A DNA stretch of 64,000 bases from Hypomesus transpacificus. Taxonomy: Eukaryota > Chordata > Actinopteri > Osmeriformes > Osmeridae. Numbering within the stretch: the stretch's first letter is position 1; the number at the start of each line of letters is the position of its first letter. Positions 49,500-64,000 of the stretch are shown here, in pieces. Made by a program: the position numbers and the translations under genes. The notes beneath the pieces are model-generated. The model saw nothing but the letters and a program-made list of their open reading frames with translations. It did not search any database and was not told where the DNA came from. Where the stretch lies: contig NC_061071.1 of NCBI RefSeq assembly GCF_021917145.1, positions 383,375 to 447,374 of the forward strand, read 5' to 3'.

Positions 49500-49947
49500 G
49501 CTTAGGTGGTATTTCAGGGATCCTAAGCTGCTAACTAGCTAGTTGCTAGCTAGCTATCGCTTCATAAACCTGCAGAATGGGAGAAAGAAAGAGGAACTGG
49601 ACAGAGACAGGGTCATAAGACACCATGGGAAACGCACGCACGTGCACACACACACACACCAGAAGAAACAAAACACACACGTTAAAAATAATTGTCAGTT
49701 AAGAAAGTTCCTGGAGACTGGAGAAGATTTCCATTACATTTCTGGTGTTGCATTGCATCCTGGGGCAAAACAAAATCATGAAGAGGCTGATATCCACAGC
49801 AAGGCCATGTCCAATGCCTCTCATTCCTGGTCTTCGCACACAACTAACAAACGCTTCCTTAGCATTAGCCGCTAACAGCTAGTTAGCCACCGAGGGCCAG
49901 CGTTAGCTACTAGTGACTAGTTAGCCGTTAACAACTGTGGAGTTAGC
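49500..49947 (-). other. adpgk2 3' flank
   Basis: Sequence after the stop contains palindrome-rich gctagctagc/gttagc motifs (49530-49560 and 49865-49935) and a short CA tract near 49645. No AATAAA is found close by, so the 3' end cannot be placed. Confidence 0.4.
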
Positions 49948-50896
49948 TCAGATCTGCAGCACCAGGCCAGCGGCAGAGATGTTGTCCCCTCCGCCGGCAG
50001 TCTGGTACACCTCGGTGCACACCAGCACGGGAGCCACACAGATCTGGTAGTCGTCCTCGTCCCAGCAGCTGACGGGCCTGGTCTCCTTCAGCGGTATCCG
50101 GGGGCTGCCCTCCTCCCGACTCACCGAGAACGACTCGTCCATGATGAGGCGCGCCTTGCTGGGGTCGATGTCCGAGGACCCGCACACGTGACGGTTAGCG
50201 GTTAGCGAAGCCTTGGCGACGGCCGACATAGTGTTCTTCCACTGGGACCCGCGCGTCACTATCATGGCCTGGAAGGCCAGCGTGTGGACGTGGAGCCGGG
50301 ACAGCGGGCGCCCCGCCGCTCCGCCCTCGCTCGCCTGGCGGTGGCGCTGGTTGAGGATGCGGTAGAGGTCCCGCATCTGGTCGAGCACGGTGGCGACGCG
50401 CGGGTTGGGGTCCGACAACACGGTGACGTTGGAGCCCCGGAGCAGGCTCAGGAGGTTGGGCAGCTCCTGCTCGTTCATGCCCAGGGAGTCGGCCTGGGGG
50501 ACCACCAGCGCCAGCAGGTCCTCCATCAGGTCCTCGTCCACGAAGCTCGCCATCTCAAAATGGACGCCTGTCTGAGGGGAGGAGGAGGAGAGGAGGTGGG
50601 AGAGATGGGAGAGCAGAGCCTCCCGCTCACCTGGAGAAGAGAGAGAGGAAGAGAGAGAGAGAGAAATTGGGCGAGAAAATGTAGAGAAAGAAATTAAAAT
50701 ATTGGATCCAGTACGTGTTGCAGAACGTACTCTTCATCACCACCCAATAGTGTGTGTGAATATCACAGGCAAGACAAACACATTCTCTTTCCCTCACTTT
50801 CACTCTCACACCTCACTACACACACAGGCCAATGCGACTTAAACCATCAGTACAAACAGTCTCTATGGAAACCCATCATGGTCTGCCTGGCTGCCG

Positions 50897-50927
<31 letters not shown>

Positions 50928-53900
50928 GAATATGTGTCTATATTGACTGCTCTGATTGGCTGACTTCTCCACTCACCCTGTTGGAAAGGGAAGCTGTCCA
51001 TCATCTGGAGCCCGCCCACCACCAGTAGGTCTGGCTGGAAGGTCTGAAGCTTCAGCTCAAAGTCCTCCATGGACGCTAAGTAGGGGTTGTGGTCGTCACT
51101 GTGGACAATGTACCTGACGGGAAGCAGGACAGAGGGGAGTCAGATGGCTGAGCGGTGAGGGAGTCGGGCTAGTAATCAGAAGGTTGCCGGATCGATTTCC
51201 CACCGTGCCAAATGACATTGTGTCCTTGGGAAAGGCACTTCACCCTACTTGCCTCGGGGTAATGTCCCTGTACTTACTGTAAGTCGCTCTGGATATGAGC
51301 GTTTGATAAATGACTAAATGTAAGTGTATTGTATACACAGTCGCTATTTAACATTTCATCATCACAGCTGCAGACAGTTGAGAGTTTTCTGGGCGGGTTA
51401 TAGGGTTGAGCCTCCATTGCAGGTTGGACCTGACACACTCAAACACACCTGTTGGCCCTGCGTGATGTGTACTGCCCCCAGCTGGCTCCTGAGGGGTATT
51501 CCAGGATCAGGTGGATATCAGGTTCCTCCACTACATTACCTGCCACTAGGGAGAGGAAGGGAGGGACAGAGAGATGGGGGGGATATAGCAATAGACAGGA
51601 AGTGAAATTGTATAAGAGGGAGAAAAAAGGGGGAAGAAAGAGAGAGGGAGAGGAAGGACGTGTGTAGAGGAAATCTATGAGTTAAAACAAGGGAGTGATG
51701 AACAGTGATTGTATGTATGTATGTATGTGTGTGTGAGTGTGTGTGTGTGTGTGTGTGTGGATATGAGCGTGTGTATGTGTGTGTACCTGTGATGTGCTGG
51801 GACAGGACATCTGTGAAGTCTGGGCTGAAGCTTCCCCCTAGTAACACATCACAACCCTCTGTTGCCATGCGACTAGCCATCACGGGCGCGTTGCCGCCCA
51901 CTGACCAGCGGTTGCCCGGCAACTCACGAGACGCCTCGACCAGTTCATGGAAGAGAGTGTCGTTCCTCACAAACCTTCTGCGAGCGGAGAGGAGACAGGG
52001 AGAGAGGAGGAGAAATTGGGATGAGGGTCGGGAGGGAAGGAGGCAGGGATAAGAAGATAAGCCAAGTTATACCGTCTAGGTTGGCGGGGAACAACCTTCT
52101 AGAAACAATCGTTGTCTGTCTTAAGTTGCATTTGTTAAACGTGTGTGTGTATTTAGCGTGTGTATGAGCCTGTGACTCAGATCTTCGTAGGATTAACCCA
52201 GTTTGACATGAAGAACCTCCGGTGCATTAAAACTCAATTAGGGTTAATCCTTTCACCTGAACACAAGTGTGACACACTATCTGTATATTTAGGAAGTTTC
52301 ACTTATTTAAGCTCAGCATAGATGTAAATTATGTTCTGTGTACTTATATGTTATATTATGCCAGGTGCTTGCGTTGTCTTGTCTTAAGAATTTCAGTACC
52401 CAGTCTAACCTTGTGTTGTTCTGTGTACCTGACAAATAAAAGACTTGAACTTGAACACACAAACACAAAACAACCAAACTTATCACACACACACACACCC
52501 ATTCTATTCAGCTTTAAGCACAGCAGTCATGTTAGGAAAAGTAAAACACACTCCCCTCTTAAAAAAAGGTGTCTTGTGCCTCGCAACACGAGCCCAACAT
52601 GCAGCTCACAGGGCCCGGGCCAACGCTGCTCACAGCAAGTCAGTCAGCCTGGCTACTGGCCAGCATGAGCAGAGCTTATGAGGCCACATAGAGCCATCAC
52701 CAAGCCTTATGAGGCCACATAGAGCCATCACCAAGCCTTATGAGGCCACATAGAGCCATCACCAAGCCCTCATCCATCAGACTCTCTGAGAACTGGCGCA
52801 ACAGATCTATCTCACTTTCCTGCCAACGACTGCAATTTGGTAGCGTCCAACCCTCTTCCATGTTCTCAAATTCCACTCTGCTGTATGTGTGTGGTGTGAG
52901 TATATATTTCTGTGTGCGTGTATGTGTGTGTTGGAAGTGGGTGTGTGTCTAAGGGGAAGGTCAGCTCAGACTGTTGTCTTTAGCAGTTAGTTCCAGTCCG
53001 TGGGTAGCGAACCGAGTCTACTGATTTACCCAGGACAACTGGCCTCATCTCTGTGTTGGCCTAGCCACTGAGCAGACATTTATGTTGTGTGTGTGCACGA
53101 GTGTGTGTGTGTAATAGAAGGTGTGAGTTTGTGTAGTCCTATTTATGTAAATACTGCTCATATCTCACTGCTCTCTTAGAAGACTTCACTCTCATCCCCT
53201 AACGATCTTCGGAATGAAAGGTTAAGTGTGTGTGTGTGTGTTTCATTGCTCCTGCATGTTAGGGGTGGTAAGCCTTTGGCTGTGACTGGAGGAACATTTT
53301 AAGTTTGGTCTTCAGTCGCATTGCTTGCGGCTTGATATTTTTACCTTAACACACACACGTACAGAGGCACGTACACACGCCCACACTTACTCTGCAGCTG
53401 CCCCTGGGGCAAAGAAGTAGGCAAAGCTCTGAGCCAGTTGCTCATGGCTTTCTATGTAGTCGTGGTGCAGAGGTTCCTGCGTGGGAGGGAGGCCCATCTT
53501 GTTCAGAAGGGTCACTCCGTCTACGATCAAGTCCACACAGCCACCAAAACCTGGAGGGGAGGAGAATAGGGAGAGAGGGATACAGAGAAAAGGATGAGAG
53601 GAGTGAAATCTGACACCATACAAACACCAAACACTAACCTAGTAAGAGGTGTTTAAGTTAACTCATGCTAATGAGCCTCCATGATTGATTGTTTTTTCGA
53701 CATATCCCGTTTGGGAGTTGTCCGACTTTTGACACAGCTTATCAATACTTTCAAGCGATAAAAAAAAAAACTGTCAGTTCAGACTTTTGGCTAATGGCTT
53801 GTTGTCCATCATTCAGTATCTTGTCCTTGTCTCTAATCTACACATTATCCTTTTGGACCCAGGTGCAGAAGCTCAACAGTTACCATCAGCTACTTGCAAA

Positions 53901-54637
53901 ACAATTTTAGTTCTACTCTATCCTGATGGACCGCTTATATCAGATATAGTCGTTGTGACTCAGCAGTTTTAATCTGTTTTCAAAACACACACGACGGTTT
54001 AGTTAGCTAAGTAGATGCCAGTGAGTAGTCTACGTTATATTAGTTGAGCAAAGTGTAGTTGAGAAAAGAATACTGTGTGATAATACTGTAGCTTAAAAAC
54101 AAAATAAAGACAAAAGCTAATTATCTACCTAATCCCTTAATTAAAACAAAAGACAATTGTTCTAATTGAGATCTGTAGCTCGTATCAGCTCTCTCTTCCA
54201 GGAACACAGGGTGATGCCAGCTGTAGCGCTAGCAACTGTACTTCTCCTTTTGGTTTCAATAACTAACTAGTATTTTGCACAATAACGCTTGAATTGGAGA
54301 ATACATGCTTGGAATAATAGCACGCTAACATCCTAGTTAGCCGAATAGGCATTTGGGGTGGGGTGTCGATGAATTCAGCTCGCCGATACAAGGCTAATGT
54401 GGTAGCTAGCAATAGCTAGACTAGCTTGATTGCAATGTTTTTACCTATGGCCACCCGGGGTCTGGCGTTGTTCACGGCTGCTTTTCGTTCAGCCCGCAGA
54501 AGAGATGAAAGCACAGCATCGAGCCGCTCATCTAGTCCCACATTTAGGGGCGGTCGAAACCAGTAAGACAATAGAATCACTAAAAGGGACACGGCAGTCC
54601 CATATTTCATGTATGAAAATCCGCTTCCTCGCTCCAT
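49948..54637 (-). CDS. adpgk2: ADP-dependent glucokinase, adpgk2-like
   Basis: Uses ADP to phosphorylate glucose; the mammalian enzyme is ER-associated. Coding exons: 54637-54445, 53550-53391, 51977-51787, 51539-51449, 51113-50977, 50630-49948; total 1455 nt, 484 residues. The start is the first ATG and has a strong context (caccATGg). A hydrophobic segment (TAVSLLVILLSYWF, residues ~14-27) fits a membrane anchor or signal. Family motifs: FGGCVDLIVDGV, GAAAERF, SVGGNAPVMA, HLILEYPSG, the SLGMNEQEL motif with metal-binding NEQE at 310-313, and the C-terminal GGGDN with the catalytic Asp at ~473. Identity to the usual vertebrate ADPGK, compared from memory, looks modest, so I favour the fish paralogue adpgk2. 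The protein stops soon after the catalytic loop, without the longer human tail. It lies head to tail behind hnrnpu. Confidence 0.9.
50899..50926 (+). repeat. CA microsatellite in an adpgk2 intron
   Basis: About 13 CA units between the exons at 50630 and 50977. Confidence 0.9.
51138..51322 (+). mobile_element. tRNA-derived SINE in an adpgk2 intron
   Basis: Near full-length copy, antisense to the gene: head gtcagatggctgagcggtga, B box GGATCGATTTCC, body gtgtccttgggaaaggcac, tail aagtcgctctggatatgagc then taaatgactaaatgtaagtg. Confidence 0.93.
51709..51786 (+). repeat. GTAT/GT microsatellite at an adpgk2 splice donor
   Basis: (TGTA)n then (GT)n run up to base 51786, directly next to exon 51977-51787. 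On the coding strand the intron starts with GTACAC and enters the CA/TACA repeat at once. Confidence 0.85.
52674..52768 (+). repeat. 31-bp tandem repeat, 3 copies
   Basis: Three copies of a unit containing gaggccacatagagccatca in an adpgk2 intron. Confidence 0.93.
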
Positions 54638-55225
54638 GGTGACAGGGTGCAATGGACCGAGCTGCAACCGACCCACCTGCTGACAAGATAACTAGCTACT
54701 ACCTTCTTCCTACTCGCTGGTGTGCGCTTTCCATTCAACACAACCAGCGCCACGAAGCGTCCTATTCAACTGAAAAAGGGGGAGTGACAGGCAGACAAAA
54801 GCAAGGCGGAAGTAGTGCTCTGATCATACACGAATCTGTAATGTTTTGTGATCTTTTACTTCTACCATTTCCGGTTATATCACTAATACTGAAATAGATA
54901 TGCATGCATGTGGCCAATGTAATCGTTTTGATCTAAATTATTAAACCAACATACATTTTATCGGCCTCCGGTGGTGTGTTCATTCCACGTTAGCCTCAAA
55001 TAGCATGTCCAACATGACTGGGAAGCTTAACAGATCCATCTAAAATGTTTCTTCCACATCCGAGAAGTAACCTCGACTGGAATATCAGATTTTATTTTCT
55101 TGTACGAACGATTCTGTGTTGAACATCAGTGGTAATGCAAGAGTTGACATTAAGGTAATTCTGACAACCCAAAACACAGGAAAGGTGTTTAAGGAAGGAA
55201 AGTAAATGCAGGGAAGTGAAACAAA
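54638..55225. promoter_or_regulatory. Short interval between hnrnpu 3' end and adpgk2 start
   Basis: Fewer than 600 nt separate the hnrnpu cleavage region from the adpgk2 ATG, so the adpgk2 promoter and 5' untranslated region must lie mostly here, or overlap hnrnpu transcription. I see no clear TATA box. The 100 nt next to the ATG are GC-richer than the rest. Confidence 0.5.
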
Positions 55226-57676
55226 CACAAGCACTCTCTTAGCTGTTTTATTCATACTTCTTTAAAAACGGACATCATCTCTTTACCTCCACAGTAAAGG
55301 GAAGCAACAAAATAACAAGTATTTGGTCAGCTTTTTCTTTTTATAATCACATTTTTTGTCCTAAAATACAAAACATAGCAAGGTATAAAAAACAAAACAT
55401 CTTCATATCTGTATCTTACAAAATGTTAAACATCCATTCGGTACAATATGTCTGTCTTGCTTGACCAAATACTTAAAATGCATACAGCCACAAACACAAC
55501 AAGCAAGCCTCACTTCAAATTAACTGCAGTTGTACACAGCATGCCAATGTTAATCATTGCAATTTAGTTTAATCATTTTTTGTATATATATATATATATT
55601 ATTTTTTTTTTCAAAAGAATTATCTACGGAAACTCAAATCCATCCCTTAGACTAAAAAAAATAAATAAATAACTTGATGTTAAATAAGATGGGAATGGTG
55701 GGTGTTGCCCTTGCATCAGACTTGTTTGTGAACTCCGTAAATTAAGATACACAAACGTACAGGACATCAAATGTTTATACACAACCCAAAATATGTTTTA
55801 TTCTTAGCTCATAGCAGGGGATTAAAATAACTAGTGCATTCAATATAAAATGGAAGAACTGACAACAAATCAAGGAGAATATAATTACTCTACACAGTCT
55901 GACACTATGTAACAACCTAATATAAACATGGGAATGAGTCCTTTTTTACGTCAGCTTATTTTGCAGTTTTAACAACACCTTGGTACAAGGAACGCAACAG
56001 TAACACTAATAAGTCTTTTAAAAGATACCTTGTACAGGTCAAACAGTTTTGTTTATTGCCTAACAGAGTACCTCAGCGACAACTCCCCTTTCCCACCACA
56101 CACCTAGCACCATTAATCCATCATTTCAGTTGTTGTCACAGCAACCAAACTGTCAACTAGAAACTCATATTATGGTCTGTGTGCCTAACGGTCAATGGAA
56201 GTGAGAGAGAGACGATTGGTCTCCACTATGCTAGTCTAACAAAGCATTTTATCTGAGAAATATAACTATGAAATAAATACTAGTAAAATCATATCTTTCA
56301 TGGTATTTCAATTCAATACAACTTAAAAAGCTATTCTGCAGCCAATAGGGTTTCAAGTGCCAAAGCAGAAACAAGGTAATTCAGGTCAATACTACTCCAT
56401 CTTGCTGTCTGGAAAACAGCCGTACATAAAGATTGTGCTTCCACAAAGAGTGCTGATGCAAGCCAACATTGTTTCTAACAGTCAAATCAAAATACACATT
56501 CTATGATGTAAAACACAATTCCATTCATTACAACTGAAAACATAACACCTTGAAAAGTCTTTACACCAAACTAGGGGCATTACATTGCTACATTAGTATA
56601 AACTTCTATCTAAAAACTCCTTTGAACAGAATTCACGACTGCTTGAGGGTATTAAAGTAACTGACTTCTAACTTCTGATGCACCCCCGCCCTGATAGATA
56701 GGCTGGCCCTGTGATCCACAGAGCATCAGGCATCATGGAGTGTTCCATCTGCCTGCTATGGGGGGGGGGGGGGGGGAAGAGGGGGGGTAGTCTGTCTGGC
56801 ATGAGAAGAGGTAGTGCCTTGCTGCTCTGGGTTACAATGGATCTATATCCATTATTTACACGGATGGAGCCATATTTACATAAATTACATCACCGGTCGC
56901 CTTCCATTTGTTGGGGAAAAGGGTGTCAACATCGAAGAGTGGTTCAGGGTTTAAATGTTTACGGCCTACTCTTCCTTAGCTAGAGTTCTATTCATGTATG
57001 CATCTAAAAAGGTGAAGCGTCTTCAGGAAACGCTTAGGTTCAGCGTAAGGCCGTCGCAGCACTACAACAACCGAGACCTCCTAGTCTCTCCAGGTCAAAT
57101 AGTATTCAACTATGGACTGATGATGTCCACAAACCAGACATGTAATAAGATAATAAAAATGGAGGAAAAAAAAAATTATATAACTAAAACAAATCTATAC
57201 CCCTCGTCCTTCATCATTGTTATATTAAAAAGTACTTCTTTACAGATAAAAACACAGAACCCTGAAAGTTTAGATTTTGTTTTAGAAAACGTCCGACCCT
57301 GAAGAACCAGCGAGATCTCTGTCTCCTCAGAAGCTCCAACGTAAAAGCCTTAGAAACGTACAAAAGTAGAACGCAGAGAAAATGGAGAGAGGGAGACCAC
57401 ACGAGAGAAAGAGAGAGAGAGAAGTCACAGGAGAGAAAGAGAGATCGTAAAGCGTTTGTAATATTTGTTGCATCCTTAAGAACCAGCAGTTCCAACACGG
57501 CGATGGAATGTTCCTTCATCTGGAAACCGAGGAGGAGGAGGACGTGGAACAGAGAGGGAAAACATGTGGTGTGGAACAGTGGTTCAGTAGACTGACCGTT
57601 GCGGAGGCGCTGGGTGTGTGTGTGTGTGTGTATACGTGTCTGTATGCTGTCAGTTAAGTCTCTCTACTGCACATGC
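55226..57676 (-). other. hnrnpu: hnrnpu 3' untranslated region
   Basis: About 2.4 kb of mostly AT-rich sequence follows the hnrnpu stop (57679-57677). It includes a 17-nt G run (56760-56776) and GA-rich patches near 57400. It ends at AATAAA on the minus strand (55252-55247). No coding potential is seen. Most of this is probably one terminal exon, but introns cannot be excluded. Confidence 0.65.
55247..55252 (-). terminator. hnrnpu: hnrnpu poly(A) signal candidate
   Basis: Canonical AATAAA (minus strand) about 2.4 kb after the stop. Other A/T-rich hexamers occur in the interval, so alternative ends are possible. Confidence 0.55.

Positions 57677-64000
<6,324 letters not shown>

Noticed and set aside
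50284..50697. 137-codon plus-strand frame opposite adpgk2
   Set aside because: Antisense shadow of the GC-rich terminal adpgk2 exon; no independent support.

Overview
The window is vertebrate nuclear DNA from a ray-finned fish. Its genes have many short exons with GT-AG introns. It also holds fish-type tRNA-derived SINEs, hAT-type terminal repeats, and abundant CT/GA and CA/GT microsatellites and minisatellites. The SINE family (A box TGGCTGAGCGGTTAGG, tail ending near TAAATGTAAATG) is compatible with a smelt-like or other protacanthopterygian fish, but that is only an inference.

Layout. Plus strand, 0.26-17.9 kb: abi3bp (target of Nesh-SH3), an extracellular matrix protein. At least 22 exons are resolvable, and its first exon is uncertain. 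17.9-36.3 kb: a gene-poor stretch of minisatellites, microsatellites and SINEs. Minus strand, 36.3-38.6 kb: a GIMAP-type GTPase (AIG1) - FIIND - CARD gene whose FIIND-CARD exons are intact but whose GTPase part is 5'-truncated and frameshifted. 38.6-41 kb: hAT-type element debris. Minus strand, 41.2-47.8 kb: a complete adgrg7 (GPR128) adhesion GPCR; its 16 coding exons join in frame to 801 codons. Minus strand, 49.9-54.6 kb: adpgk2-like ADP-dependent glucokinase, 6 coding exons, 484 codons. Minus strand, 55.2-64.0 kb: hnrnpu (SAF-A), 14 coding exons visible; its N-terminal SAP part lies beyond the window end.

Context. From established knowledge, human ADGRG7 and ABI3BP are neighbours at 3q12 and converge tail to tail. 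The same convergent arrangement is seen here, so the block is ancestral, with the AIG1-FIIND-CARD gene and about 24 kb of repeats lying between the two genes. A ~270 bp direct duplication brackets adgrg7, which suggests a past tandem duplication. hnrnpu and adpgk2 lie head to tail, with about 0.6 kb between the hnrnpu poly(A) signal and the adpgk2 start codon. The most interesting locus is the AIG1-FIIND-CARD gene: it combines an immune GTPase with the autoproteolytic FIIND and CARD parts known from NLRP1 and CARD8 inflammasome sensors.
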